Source of the DNA: Proteles cristata cristata
Taxonomy: Eukaryota > Chordata > Mammalia > Carnivora > Hyaenidae
DNA: 64,000 nt
Direction: 5' to 3'
NCBI GenBank assembly: GCA_017311185.1
Contig: JAESUZ010001721.1
Span: 186,001 to 250,000, forward strand
Below, piece after piece: positions 49,298-60,908 of this stretch. Positions within the stretch are counted from its first letter, which is position 1; every line of letters starts with the position of its first letter. The translations under genes and the position numbers were made by a program. The notes under the pieces are model-generated. The model ran no database searches. It was given only the letters and a program-made list of their open reading frames with translations, and was not told the DNA's origin.

Positions 49298-49501
49298 TTT
49301 TTTTTTAAATGTTTTATTTATTTCTAGCAGAGAGAGAGAGAGAGAGACAGCCTGAGCAGGGGAGGGTCAGAGAGAGAGGGAGACACAGACTCTGAAATAG
49401 GCTCCAGGCTCTGAGCTGGCAGTCAGCACAGAGCCCGACGCGGGCCTCGAACCCACGAACCGTGAGATCATGACCCAAGCGAAAGCCACCCAGGCGCCCC
49501 A
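49298..49501 (-). mobile_element. CAN-SINE (young) lacking the A-box region
   Basis: The minus-strand copy is flanked by AAAGATCTTTGTCTTTT at 49281-49297 and 49502-49518, an identical 17-bp TSD. The body is young, but at about 49485 the sequence passes directly from GCGAAAG to CCACCCAGG. About 21 bases that other young copies carry there are missing; they correspond to the segment just after the A box. The deletion junction sits at an AAG microhomology. Confidence 0.95.
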
Positions 49502-49518
49502 AAAGATCTTTGTCTTTT

Positions 49519-50039
49519 AAATTCCCACTATCTATTTAACAAAAACAAGAAACTTGACTTGAGTTACAAAAACCAAATGATGAATGAAAGCTTCCCAATA
49601 ATGCCTCTACTCATGTTCCTGATACTGAGGGGACTCTTTTAGAATATTTTCCCAAAAGTTATATTGTACTTGAACGCAATCCTGACCTCTGTCCTTCACA
49701 GTCATGACCATAGTGATGTTTAAAAGTAGAGAAAAGTTAGATGGAGGGGAGGTAAGAAGGAGGGAAGAAGAGAGAAGGAAGAGGGGATGGAGTGAGGGAG
49801 GGAGGGAGGTGAGAGAGAGAGAAACAGAAAGAAAAAAAAGAATAACAAGCATAACAGAAAGAATAAAAGCATAACAATGGAATAGGGGAAGAATATAATG
49901 AGGTAGTTTACTTATTTATTTTGTATTCATCCCAGATGTTTTTCTAAAGAAATGTAAAGCCATGTCATAAATAATTAGCAATAAAATTAGCTGTCCTCTG
50001 CCCTATTACATTCTATTCCTCCAACATAACTCCTGCTTT
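49519..50039. other. Unassigned sequence with a polypurine tract
   Basis: No gene. A G/A-rich run at 49738-49845 is listed separately. Confidence 0.5.
49738..49845. repeat. GGA/GA-rich polypurine tract
   Basis: Over 100 bases almost entirely G and A on the + strand, including GGAGGGAGGGAGG and a GA run. Confidence 0.85.
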
Positions 50040-50353
50040 TGCAGTTTCTTATCTTAATAATTCACAACCTCATTCTTCCAGGTTGTACAGTTGGGAGACC
50101 TGGGAATCATTCTTGACTCCTTTCTGTCTCTCCCATCCCACATCTGCAAATCCTGCTGGCTCACATTCAGAGCAATATCTAGAATCTTATGGTTACTCTT
50201 TATTAGTATCACTCCAGTTAAAAAAAAATACTATCATTTTATGCTTGGATTTTTGCTTTAGCTTCCTAACTGGTTTCATGCTTCCATCCTTGCCATTCAG
50301 TAGTCAAAATGTCAATGAAGGTGCAGGAGACATCCTTTTAAAACACATCATGC

Positions 50354-50600
50354 TGGGGCTCCTGGGTGGCTCAGTCGGTTAAGTGTCCAACTTCGGCTCA
50401 GGTCATGATCTCACGGTTTGCGGGTTTGAGCCAAATGTCGGCCTCTGCTGACAGCCAACTCAGAGCCTGGAGCCTGTTTCAGATTCTGTGTCTCCCTCTC
50501 TCTCTGACTCTCCCCTGCTTACACTGTGTGTGTGTGTGTGTGTATGTGTGTGTGTGTTTGTGTGTGTGTGTCTCAGAAATAAATGAAAACATTAAAAAAA
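50354..50600 (+). mobile_element. CAN-SINE with GT expansion and 18-bp TSD
   Basis: TTTTAAAACACATCATGC flanks it exactly at 50336-50353 and 50601-50618. The head is CTCCTGGGTGGCTCAGTCGG. The usual CT-rich zone is replaced by a GT tract (about 50525-50571) before CTCAGAAATAAATG. It is older than the SINE at 51099, judging by its diverged B box. Confidence 0.97.
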
Positions 50601-51098
50601 TTTTAAAACACATCATGCCACTCTTTTGCTTAAAAAAACAACCTAATGGCTTCCCATCTTAGAGTAAAAATCAAAGATTTCCTGGCTTATGAGGTGCTAT
50701 CTGTTCAACCTCTCTACCTCCACCCTCTGCAATTACATCACAACTATCTTTCTGAACTCAACTGCTGCTATTCGTCCTTTCACTCTTGTTCGCTCCATTT
50801 AGCAATACCTGATCATAACAAGTTCTTACTTCTGGCACTTTGCACCTTACTATGATCTATACCTCTCCCTGAAAATATTCATCAGTTTTCCTCAAATTTA
50901 TATTCATGAAGCCTCTCCTGATCAATCCAGTCCATCAACATTTAACATATACATTTTTCCTTATTTACTTGTTCTTTATTTCTACCTCCCTCCACTAGGA
51001 AAATATAAACTACATGAGAGCAGAATTTTGTGGGTTTTATTCATTCCTCAATTCCCAGGACCTAAAAGTGCTTGTATTCAAGATATAGGTAGCATATA

Positions 51099-51315
51099 TG
51101 GGGCGCCTGGGTGGCTTAGTCGGTTAAGCGTCCGACTTTCGCTTAGGTCATGATCTCGGTTCGTGGGTTCGAGCCCCGCGTCGGGCTCTGTGCTGACTGC
51201 CAGCTCAGAGCCTGGAGCCTGTTTCAGTCTGTGACTCCCTCTCTCTCTGACCCTCCCTTGCTCACGCTGTCTCTCTCTCTCTGTCTCCTAGAAATAAATA
51301 AAACATTAAAAAAAA
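51099..51315 (+). mobile_element. CAN-SINE (young), 19-bp TSD
   Basis: AAGATATAGGTAGCATATA flanks it identically at 51080-51098 and 51316-51334. The sequence is near-consensus for the young subfamily, apart from a two-base deletion within the GATCTCGCGGTTCG segment, just before the B box. It sits inside the L2 3' end. Confidence 0.97.
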
Positions 51316-51499
51316 AAGATATAGGTAGCATATAGCAGTGTTGGTAATTATTCACTGAATGAATTAATGAATGATTAGACTGTAGAAGTGGTTTATTTAT
51401 ATTAGAACATGAAAAGCTGGACTTAGGAAAAATTGTAAAGGATACTTAGTTCAGTTTTGCTCTCCCACAATCCCTTTTGTACTTTCTTACTCCTTTCCT

Positions 51500-51725
51500 G
51501 GGAGTCTGATAGTGATGTGGTAGAAGGAACATGAGAGTTTAAGATCAGAAAAATGGTTTTGTGGCATTTGGGAAGTTATTTATCTTTCTGAGACTTGGTT
51601 GTTCTTTTTTGCAAAATGGGAATGATAATTTTACCCAGTAGAATTGTTATAAGTATTAAATGATATTAAGAATATAACTTGTCTACTGCAGTTTTTAGCC
51701 CAGTAAGGCATTCAGTTAATTCCCT
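51500..51725 (+). mobile_element. MIR
   Basis: The sense MIR order is GATGTGGTAGAAGGAACATG, GGGAAGTTATTTATCTTTCT, TTGCAAAATGGGAATGATAA and TTTAGCCCAGTAAGGCATTC. Confidence 0.75.
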
Positions 51726-52624
51726 TTTATTCTTTTTTTTCCTCTCTCTCTTTCAGCATCCTTTCTTCTTTTATACTTAATGCCACTGTACAGTCCATGG
51801 GACTACCTGCTTTGTGCTTCAGGGTCTGACAAAGGTCTGGAGCTAACTGAAGACTAAGGATACCTTATAGCACTGAGTAGTTTTAAAACAATTGCTTTAA
51901 ATCGAGGTACTAGAGATGTGCATACCAACTCTGTAGCAAACAGACCTGATCAGAGATCCTACTCAAGTTTCCTCGGATGACTTTAACTACTGTGCATGAT
52001 TTCCCAGGCTTCTGTGTGCTTCTGCTTCTGGCCAGCCTCTGCTATTCTCTTAGTTCTTCCTTTGTTCAGCTGCTAACGCTGCTGTATCCATGGAGCTAGA
52101 AAGCCAGAAGTACCTAGGAGTTTATATGCACCAGTTCTCACCTCAGGGGTCCTAGCTACTGGTGTGAGTACATAAAGGTTCAGTTTCCTTGCCTCTGGTT
52201 AGGATAAACTCTTGAGATTTCTAGAATCAGGCTTAACCTTTCCTCTATGGGATTTTTGCCTGAAATTGCAAATTTCCTTATTTTCTTTGCCTTCTCTGTC
52301 TTGCTTCCACCACTCACTCATGTTTTTCCCGGGAACACTTACTCAATAAATGACTTAAATACAAATCTTGATCTCAGGCCTGCTTTTGGGGAGCCAGATC
52401 TAAAGTATTCCCATAAATATATGTCAGGAGGAATTATTAATAAATGAGCCTCGTTGTTTCTAATATGAAGACTACTTTCCCAACCCTAAAGCCTTAAGTA
52501 ATTTAGATTCTCTAACAATTATGAAATTGTATATATACTAAGAAAGGGTATCACACTCACCAAAGGGAGTTGAATTTTCAAAATTGAGGCTGCTTTTCCT
52601 TACTTTCCATGTTATTTTTTTATT
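51726..52624. other. Unassigned stretch
   Basis: Pyrimidine-leaning sequence with no gene or named element. Confidence 0.45.
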
Positions 52625-52835
52625 TAAATTTTTTTTTTATATTTTACTTTATATTTGAGAGAGAAAGACAGAGCATGAGCAGGGGAGGGACAGAGATATG
52701 GAAACAGAATCTGAAGCAAGCTCCAGACTCTGAGCTGTCAGCACTGAACTTGACACAGGGCTTGAACTCACAAACCATGAGATCATGACCTGAGCCAAAG
52801 TGGGTTTCTTAACCAACTGAGCCACCCAGGCGCCT
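52625..52835 (-). mobile_element. CAN-SINE (older subfamily)
   Basis: The minus-strand copy has a decayed T-rich tail, AGCATGAGCAGGGGAGGGAC, a CATGAGATCATGACCTGAGC core and a head ending GCCACCCAGGCGCC. Flanking CTTACTTTCCAT and CTTATTCTCCAT may be an eroded TSD. Confidence 0.92.
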
Positions 52836-53229
52836 CTCTTATTCTCCATTTAACATGTAAGGTTGAGGTAGATAAGACTGAATTTTGTATTTGTTTGCAT
52901 GTTCTGTTTGTTTGCTTGTATCTGTGTAATTTTAAGAAGAAATTTTCTGATATTCAGTTGATTGCTTAATTTCTTAGTGTTGCTGTTCTTCCCGTTCTGA
53001 GAACATCTTTACACACAGCCCACTCATTCCTCAAGCTCCAAGCCATTTCTTCCACTATAAAAACTCAGATAAATTCAGCTGACATATTTCTTTCCTAGTT
53101 CTTTTTGTACTAATCTGTGTGATGCGATGTAGTATATTTTCCAAACATTTTTTCTTCCTTTTTTAACTTCTTAAGTTTTGTTTCTCTCCTGTGCCTTAAC
53201 TAGGTGATAGCTTCATATGAGAAGGGACT
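52836..53229. other. Unassigned sequence
   Basis: AT- and TTTG-rich. No gene is seen. Confidence 0.5.
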
Positions 53230-53677
53230 TTTTGTTTCCATTTTTTAAAAACATAATGATTTACTTTAGGTACTGGTAGATTCACATGCATGAATTAGTA
53301 CAGAGATCACATATATACCTTTACCCTTTCCCCCAGTGGTAATATCTTGTAAAACATCTTGTAAAATAGTTCAATAACACAACGTGGATATCGGCAGTGA
53401 CATAACTGACAGCAAAGCATTCCCATCACCACAAAGGGTCCCTCACATTACTCTTTTGTAACCAGACCCACTTCTCTCCCACACCCATTTCCTCTTTAAC
53501 CACTGACAATCAGTAATCTAGTCTCCGTTTCTGTAATTTTGTCATTTCAAGAATGTCATATAAATGAAATTATCATTTGGGGGACTTTTTATTTTCACTC
53601 AGCATAATTCTCTGGAGATTCATCCAGGTTGTTGTATATATATCATCCAACTGTATTTCTTCCATTTTGACCTTTAT

Positions 53678-53686
<9 letters not shown>

Positions 53687-53714
<28 letters not shown>
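53687..53714. repeat. (ATT)n microsatellite
   Basis: About nine ATT units lying between the 3' UTR and ORF2 parts of the old L1. Confidence 0.93.
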
Positions 53715-53715
<1 letters not shown>

Positions 53716-54805
53716 AGCCTTTGTGCTGGCTAGAAGTGCCAGGACTGTGTTGAGTGAAAGAGGTAAGAGTTGATGTGTTTGCCTTCTTTCTAGTCTTAGA
53801 GGAAAAGCATCCAGTCTTTCATCAAGTATGATGTTAGCTGTATTTTTAGTATTTCCTTTTTATCAACTGAGGAAGCTCTTTGGTATTTCTGTTTTTCTGA
53901 GAGCTTCTATTATGAATGGTCGTTGGATTTTTTTTCTCATGCTTTTGAATGGATATGATCATGTGATTTTTCTTTTGTATCCTGTTAATATGAGAAATTA
54001 TACTGATAGTTTCAAATACTGAACCAACTATCATGTGTGGAATAAATCCCACTTGGTCAAGCTGTATAAATTTTTGTATATTGAATAATTGAATTTGTTA
54101 GAATTTTCTTAAGGATTTTTGTTGCCATATTTATGATGGATATTGGTCTGTATTTTTCTTTCTTGTATTGTCTTTGATTGATTTTGGTATTGGGGTAATA
54201 TTAGCTTTATGAATGAAGTTTCCCTTTTCATCTATTTTTCTGGAAGAGATTGTATAGAATTGGTATTAATTATTTAAACATTTGGTGGACTTCTCCAGTG
54301 TAACCATCTGGTTTGGAGATAATCTCTTTTGGAGTGTTTGTAATTATGAATTTAGTTTTTTTCCTAGTTATAGAGCTAGTAAAATAACATATTTCATATT
54401 TCATTAATTGTGGTAGTTTATTTTGGGGGGAAGTAGTTCATTTCATCCATGTTGTCAAATTTATGTGTGTAGAGTTATTCTTAGCATCCTGTGATTATTC
54501 TTTTGATATCTGCAAGGGCTGATAGTGATATTCCCGCTTCATTCCTGATATTGGTGACCTTTGTCTTTTTTATTTCAGGGGCTTTGCTGGAGATGTGTCG
54601 ATGTTGTTATTCTCTCAAAGAACTAGTTTTTGTCTAATTGTTTTTTTCCCTATTATTTTTCTGTTTTTAATTTCACTGATTTCGTTTCATATCTTTATTA
54701 TTTCTTTCTTTTTACTTGCTGAGGGTTTAGTTTGCATTTACTTTTCTAGGTTTAGTGATGGGAGCTTGAATTATTGATTGGAGACTGTTCCTCTTTTCTC
54801 TTTTT

Positions 54806-55003
54806 TCTTTTTAAATTTTTTTAATGTGTATTTATTTTTGAGAGGGGAGGGGCAGAGAGAGACACACACACACAGAATCCAAAGAAGGCTCCAGGCCTGA
54901 GCTGTCAACACAGAGTCCGACGTGGGGCTCAAACTCAGGAACTGTGAGATCATGACTGGAGTCAAAGTTGGACGCTTAACTTACTGAACTACCCAGGGGC
55001 CCT
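54806..55003 (-). mobile_element. CAN-SINE nested in L1M
   Basis: The minus-strand copy starts with a T-rich tail at 54806 and includes a small (CA)n at about 54861-54873. It ends at a diverged head, ACTACCCAGGGGCCC. The L1M sequence resumes after it. Confidence 0.92.
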
Positions 55004-55809
55004 ATAATATATACAGTTATTATTAGAAATTTCCCTCTCCATACTGTTTTAGTTGTATCCCACAAATGCTTATTTTCCTTTAAAATTTTCAGTCAGTGTA
55101 ATGTATTTAAAAAAATTTTAAGTCTTCCTCTTTGAGCTATGAATTACTTAAAGATATGTTGTTTAATCCCAGTATTTGTAGATTCTGTTATTTTTGTGTT
55201 ATTGGTTTCCAGTTTGTTTCCATTGTGGCCAGTAAAAATACTTTATATGATTTCAATTATTTAAGTTCACTGATGTTTATCTTATGGTCATGAATAGTCT
55301 AACTTGGTGTATGTCTGTGAGCCCTGGAAAAAAATGTGAATTCTATTGTTGAATCAACTGTTTTATAAATGTCAATTATATTTTCTTGATAGAAGGTCTA
55401 TTGAGTTCTATATCCTTGATAATTTTATCTCTAGTTATTCTTGTTTTCAATTTTGGAGAAAGAGAAGTTGAAGTCTCCATGTTGAATTGTGGATTTGTCT
55501 ATTTCCACACTTCTATTAATTTTGATTCACATATTTTGCTTGGTGCATAGGTATTTAGGATTGCTGTGTCTTTGTAGAATTACCCTTTTGTCATCACATA
55601 ACATCTTTCTCTGTTTCTGTAATTTGTTCTGATGTCTAATTTGATGTTAATATAGCTACTATACTTTCCTTTATTACTATTTGCACAATGTAGCCTTTTC
55701 TATTCTTTTACTTTCAATATGACTATATCATTCTATTTGAAATGAGTTTCTTGTAGACAGCATATAGTTGGGTAAATTTTTTAATATGCTGTCAATCTCT
55801 AGCTTTTTA

Positions 55810-56036
55810 ATTTTTTTTAATGTTTATTTATTTTTTAAAGACAGAGACACAGAACACAAGCAGGGGAGGGACAGAGAGAAAGAAAAAGAGACAGAATCCA
55901 AAGCTGGCTCCAGGTTCTGAGCTGTCAGGTTCTGAGCTGTCAGCAGAGCCTGATGCAGGGCTCAAACTCACGAACTATGAGATCATGACCTGAGCCAAAG
56001 TCAGATGCTTAACAGACTGTGCCACTCAGATGCCCC
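55810..56036 (-). mobile_element. CAN-SINE with internal 15-bp duplication, nested in L1M
   Basis: The minus-strand copy is flanked by CAATCTCTAGCTTTTTA (55793-55809) and CAATCTCTGTCTTTTAA (about 56036-56052), an imperfect TSD within the L1M. GTTCTGAGCTGTCAG occurs twice in tandem at 55914-55928 and 55929-55943, a duplication not seen in any other copy here. Confidence 0.93.
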
Positions 56037-57655
56037 AATCTCTGTCTTTTAATTCACTTATGTAAACTATGTGTATTTAATCTAATTGTTGATATGTTAG
56101 GGCTTAGATTTGCATTTTACTTTATGTTTTTTTTTCCATCATTTTTTGTTTTTTCATTTTCATTTTCAGCCATCTGAATCTATAGATGTATGTTTTTTGT
56201 CAAATTTTGGAAGTTTTCAGCTATCACTACTTCAAGTAACTTTTAGCCTCTCTCTCTTTTCCCTCTCTCTCTGGGATTTTGATAACATGGATGTTTCATC
56301 TTTGATTATAGTTTTGCAAGTCTCTGAGGCTCTGTTCATGTTTTTTCTCAGTCTATGTTTTCTCTGATGTTCAGATTGGGTAATTCTGTTGTTCTATGTT
56401 CTAGTTCACTAATTCTTTCCACTTTTCCCTCTATCCTGCTTGTGAACCCATCTATTAATTTTTATTTCTTTTATTGTATTCTTCACTGATAAAATTTCCA
56501 TTTGCATTTTTTGCATCTTCTGTTCCTTTTCTAAGACTTCCTATTCTCATAGTAAGTCTTTCTCTTTTTTCATTTATATCAGGCATATTTATAATTACTT
56601 GTTGAAGCATTTTTTTTTTATTATGGCTGCTTTAAAACATTTGTTAGATAGTTTCAAGTTTTCTGTCATCTCTTGTTGGCATCTGTTGACTTTCTAAAAT
56701 TTCATTTTAGGTCTTCCTGGCATTTGGTATGATAAATGATTCTCAATTGACATTTTTATATTTTTGTATTATGCCATAAGACTTTGAATCTTATTTAGTT
56801 TTAGTTGGCTTTCTCTGACACTACTCCAGTAGGAGAAGGTGGGGACATTTCATTACTACAAGGTGGAAATAGAAGTCCAAATTCCCGACTCATCCTTATT
56901 TGATACATGAGAGGATTGTGTTTCTCCTTATTGTAGGGCAGTGTTAGGAGTTCTTGCTTTCAAGTGTTTTCCCCTGAGAACCTGATGAAGACATCCTTAT
57001 TACCATTTGGTGATGATGGAAGTCCTAACTCCCCATTAAGTTTTTTCTGTCCTTATCCCAGTGGGGAGGAAGAGAGATACATTGTTAGTTCTGGGTGGGT
57101 ATGGAATCTAGAAGCTCCACATGGTCTCCACTGATACTGCAATGTTTCATTATTAGTCAATGGGGATTAGTCAAGTGTCAGTTCTACATTTGATCTGACA
57201 TCATTTTGGCAAAAGGGTTAGGAGATTTGCTATAGCTGACAAGGGAGGCTGTCTAGATTCCCCTGTTTGCCTTTGTTGTGCAGGAGGTATTTTTTTTCTG
57301 TGGTATTTTCTTGGAGTAGAGTTGTCAAGGCCTACAAGTTTTTCTAGACTGTCTCTTTGGCTAGAAAGAGAACATGCTTTTGCTAAGGCTCTTTCTGTTT
57401 GCACCTGATGATGTTTTCTTATTGCCAGTCTCTGTAATTCTCAGTCTGAGAGATAGGAAGAAAAAAGGAAACCCAGAGAAGTACTCTGATCCAGTCTTTG
57501 GCTCCTAAAGTTTCTAGTCAGTCTGCATTGTCACTACCTTTAAGAGTCTCTTTATGTTTGTTTTATATAGAATATCAAGGTTTGTTTAGTCATACTTAGG
57601 AAGGAATAGGGAAAATAGGTCTATGCTATCATCCTGAGATCAGAAATCTGAAGAG

Positions 57656-59277
57656 ATTTGTTGTTGAATATTTTATATCACAATCTTAAGTGTATATGAA
57701 GAATTTAATAACTTTTAATTTCTTTATTGACAAGTTGAAGTAAATACATTAAAAATTAGAAATAGAGTAAACTATTATCTAGTATGTAGGCAAGTGTTTG
57801 GGGGCTATAATAGTTTTGGTAAATCCTAGATTTAAAACAAAATCGGTCATAGCCATAATACTTTAGAGTTAACTATGGAACAGATTATACCCCGAGATAT
57901 CCTTTATATTATTATTTTTAAATAGTAGATATAATGATTTTTTACTCCTTAAAAATATTAGGTTTTTCCACTACTGAATCCATACCTTCTGCCAAGCCAT
58001 AGAATTCTTCCCTATGCCTTGAGGAAATTTTATTATGTGACAGTTCTTATTAAGGTAACTGTACTCTAGCTTCAGAAAAGCTATTTAGGGGCAAGAAAGA
58101 GCTTTGCAAAGGTGTCCAGTAAAAATTTGTTCTTGTAATTTTATGTGGGACAAGCATTTGGTGCCTAGGTCGCATTAGAGAGTATTTTAAACTCTCAGAA
58201 TGACCGGGAGGGAATTCTGGCACTTCAGCATACAGTTAGGTAAGATGAACATTCCCAGGTAACAATACTTTATATTTGTGGATATAATATTTGGAAATTT
58301 ATTTAATGTAGTTTTAAAATAAGTTCTGTTCTTATCCTTGTCATTCTGAGTAAATGACCCACTTCATAAATTGGTTTGATTTCTAGAAAACTGTCTAATG
58401 ATTGTTTATAAATGTAGCATCTACAAGAAAGAGAGACTAAATAGTTATCAGAAAGAGAGGACTGCTTCTTAATTATGTTCAAAAAGCAATGCTGTAAGAT
58501 TTAGCTTTAGATAAAAAATCTGAGTTCTTTGTTTAAAAGCTTCTCCTTCCATGGATCTGTGATCTGTGAGGAATAAAAGTATAACACATGGAAAAGGAAG
58601 AGGGTCAGGTTTTGAGCCAACTACATTCCTTAACCAAAGTCTGTTATCATGCTTTAAGTGATTTATAAGGCAGTGTCCGTCACAAGTGTTTCCTTGAGTT
58701 CTTACAAGAACCATAAATTTAACTGTGTTAATTGTGGTATCATCATCTGGTTAAAAAATGATTCCTTGATAGTGATACAGTATAGAGCCTTAGCTGGGGC
58801 AGTATTGATATTTTGATATTTTGTGATGTGTACAGGAGATGTGAAAGAGATATTAATGTTGTATAATATTTAATTTTACAATATGTCTCACATTTATTAA
58901 TTGATTAGAGCATATAAAAAATCCCTCATGTGAAGAAGGAATATGCATATTTACTTGTAAGTTAAAAAGGATGCCTTTGAGATACGTAAAGGTGACCCAA
59001 TAACTGGGTTAACAATAAAAAAAATTTAGGGTATAGGCCTAGATACCATTAATCCAGAGAGTCTTAATCTAGAACAAATTGCTTAAATTTATAATAGCCA
59101 GACTCCTCAACCATGAAACACAGAAGTTGCCACAGATCAGCAATATTCAAGTTATTGTCCTGGAGCCCTAAATTTCATAGAGACACCTCAGGGTTACCTG
59201 AGGAGAGGGGCGTGGGCTTTTTTCTTTAACCAAAGCAGCCTTTTAATTCTGTTGTATTATATATCAGTACTTTTTAC
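57656..59277. other. Unassigned stretch
   Basis: AT-rich with no gene or confident repeat. Confidence 0.45.
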
Positions 59278-59290
59278 AAAGTCGACTTTA

Positions 59291-59512
59291 TTTGTTTATT
59301 TTTTTTAATTTTCTTATAGTTTATTTACTTTTGAGACAGAGAGAGACAGAGCATGAGTGGGGGAGGGGCAGAGAGGGAGACACAGAATCTGAAACAGACT
59401 CTAGGCTCTGAGCTGTCAGCACAGAGCCCGATGCGGAACTCGAACCCACGAACTGTGTGATCTGACCTGAGCTGAAGTCAGATGCTTAACCGACTGAGCC
59501 ACCAGGCACACC
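59291..59512 (-). mobile_element. CAN-SINE with 13-bp TSD
   Basis: The minus-strand copy is flanked by AAAGTCGACTTTA (59278-59290) and AAAGGCGACTTTA (59513-59525), one mismatch. The B box is nearly intact (CTCGAACCCACGAACTG), while the core has lost two bases (GTGATCTGACC). Confidence 0.95.
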
Positions 59513-59525
59513 AAAGGCGACTTTA

Positions 59526-60121
59526 AAAATAGGTTCTACTTTTAAAAAAGCAAAGTTCTAAAACTGTACATGTTCCTTTGGTTCCTCCTTGGCCTGTGGT
59601 CAGCTGTTTTGTCAAAGATTACAGAAGAAAATAGTGGTAGGAAGTGAAACACTTGTATCAGGAAACAACAGTCTTGATTTTCTGTTGTACACTTAGAACT
59701 ATAAATTGAGATGGCTTTTTGTTTTTATTTTTAAGTGACAGGAAAACTATAGTTTTTTTTTATTTTTCTTTCATTTTAACAATGAACAGAATTAAGGCCA
59801 AATAATTCATATGCCTTGATCTTATTTTCATTTTCAGTCAAAGTTCAAGTACGCATGCATTCAGGTGACTTTCTCTTAAAATGTGCTTTCATTTTAAAAA
59901 AATCTTGGATTTAGGCTCGTTTTAATCAATAAGTAAGTAAAACTTTATGAAGGAATTACCAAGTACTTAGCATCGTATCTTTTTTTAAAAAGAGCAGCAT
60001 GCCTCTAGATGTAATTCCTTTAAGGAAGGGGATCAGGGCTTTTTAGAGAAGTGCCTGATTCCAAGAATGGCTCAGGAGGTATAAAGCATTAACCTGAAAC
60101 ATCCTGTCCCATCAGAAATCA
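59526..60121. other. Unassigned sequence
   Basis: No gene or named element. Confidence 0.5.
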
Positions 60122-60340
60122 GGTGCTCCTGGGTGGCACAGTCGGTTAGGCATCCGACTTCAACGCAGGTCATGATCTCATGGTTCATGGGTTCGAGCCT
60201 CGAGTCGGGCTCTATGCTGACAGCTAGCTCAGAGCCTGAAGCCTGTTTCATATTCTGTGTCTCCCTCTCTCTCTGACCTTCCCCTGCTCACGCTGTCTCT
60301 CTGTCTCTCAAAAATAAATAAAACATTAAAAAAAAAAAAA
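60122..60340 (+). mobile_element. CAN-SINE
   Basis: The head is GGTGCTCCTGGGTGGCACAG. The B-box region is GGGTTCGAGCCTCGAG, followed by a CT-rich zone and an AAAATAAATAAAACATT tail with a 13-A run. The flanks AGAAATCAGG and AGAAAGCAAG are a weak TSD candidate. Confidence 0.94.
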
Positions 60341-60526
60341 GAAAGCAAGTACACAAACCATCAAAGACTCTCGAAGGCATGACAAAAAGACTGCAGAGTT
60401 CTTCTGAAGACGTGTACTCTGGCCACTGATGGAACAGCTAAACAACAAATAACAGTAACTACAGTGAATTGAAACACAGTCTATGAAATTATCATCAAAC
60501 TATCATTAATAATACGTATTGCAGAG

Positions 60527-60640
60527 GCACCGGGGTGGCTCCATTGGTTAATCTGACTGTGCAGAGCCTGCTTGGTATTCTCCCTCTCTCTGCCCCTCCC
60601 CTGTGCTCTCTCTCTCTTAAAATAAATAAATACATTTTTA
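60527..60640 (+). mobile_element. Internally deleted CAN-SINE
   Basis: The head GGCACCGGGGTGGCTCCATT runs only about 30 bases before jumping to TGTGCAGAGCCTGCTTGGTA, the CT-rich zone and an AAATAAATAAATACATTTTT tail. The B box and tRNA-like 3' half are missing. The remaining element is about half the normal length. Sequences resembling TATTGCAG/TACTGCAT flank it. Confidence 0.85.
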
Positions 60641-60728
60641 AAAAACTGTACTGCATATTTGGAAGTAGCTAGGAGAATAAATCTTAAATACAAAAAGTAT
60701 TAAGAAACAATTGAAGAGATGGAGAGGG

Positions 60729-60737
60729 CAAGATGGC
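60729..60737 (+). promoter_or_regulatory. YY1-like site at the L1 5' end
   Basis: CAAGATGGC matches the core recognised by YY1 and lies within about 20 bases of the apparent element start, as in primate L1. Confidence 0.55.
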
Positions 60738-60908
60738 AGAGAAGTAAGGAGCTCCGTACTTGCACTCGCGCCCATACATCACACAGAAAAGATCTGAAGC
60801 CATTGGAAACCTTACAAAACCTGAGAGACTGGGAGAAAAAGGATGCAGAATCCACTGAGAAAGCCTTCTAACCGGGCTTGGACGACGCGCACCCGGCAGG
60901 CAAGCCCC

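Larger units (their letters stand above)
50040..51376 (+). mobile_element. L2 3' region split by two SINEs
   Basis: The sense L2 begins near CTCATTCTTCCAGG and continues with GGGAATCATTCTTGACTCCT, AGCTTCCTAACTGGTTTCAT, CACTCTTTTGCTTAAAAAAA and AATGGCTTCCCATCTTAGAG. It then reaches ACTACATGAGAGCAGAATTT and a terminal TCACTGAATGAATTAATGAA. This is one of the best-preserved old elements in the window. SINEs at 50354-50600 and 51099-51315 interrupt it and the L2 order resumes after each. There is no coding potential. Confidence 0.8.
53230..57655 (-). mobile_element. Ancient L1M, about 4.4 kb, antisense
   Basis: A long, decayed antisense L1. The order on the + strand is 3' UTR (53230-53686, with TTTGTCATTTCAAGAATGTC and AGCATAATTCTCTGGAGATT), then the reverse transcriptase region of ORF2 (about 53750-54410, with TAAATCCCACTTGGTCAAGC and GTCTGTATTTTTCTTTCTTG). 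Next come the linker and endonuclease region (about 54420-56100, with AGTTTCTTGTAGACAGCATATAG-type sequence), and then ORF1/5' UTR-like sequence (56110-57655). It is shorter than a complete element, so there are internal deletions. Two SINEs are nested in it. All frames are broken. The subfamily, and whether the right-hand part belongs to the same element, need a consensus alignment. Confidence 0.7.

Noticed and set aside
53564..56367. Several 60-85-codon open frames rich in Phe, Leu and Ser
   Set aside because: They are antisense or out-of-frame readings of a decayed L1M and two SINEs.
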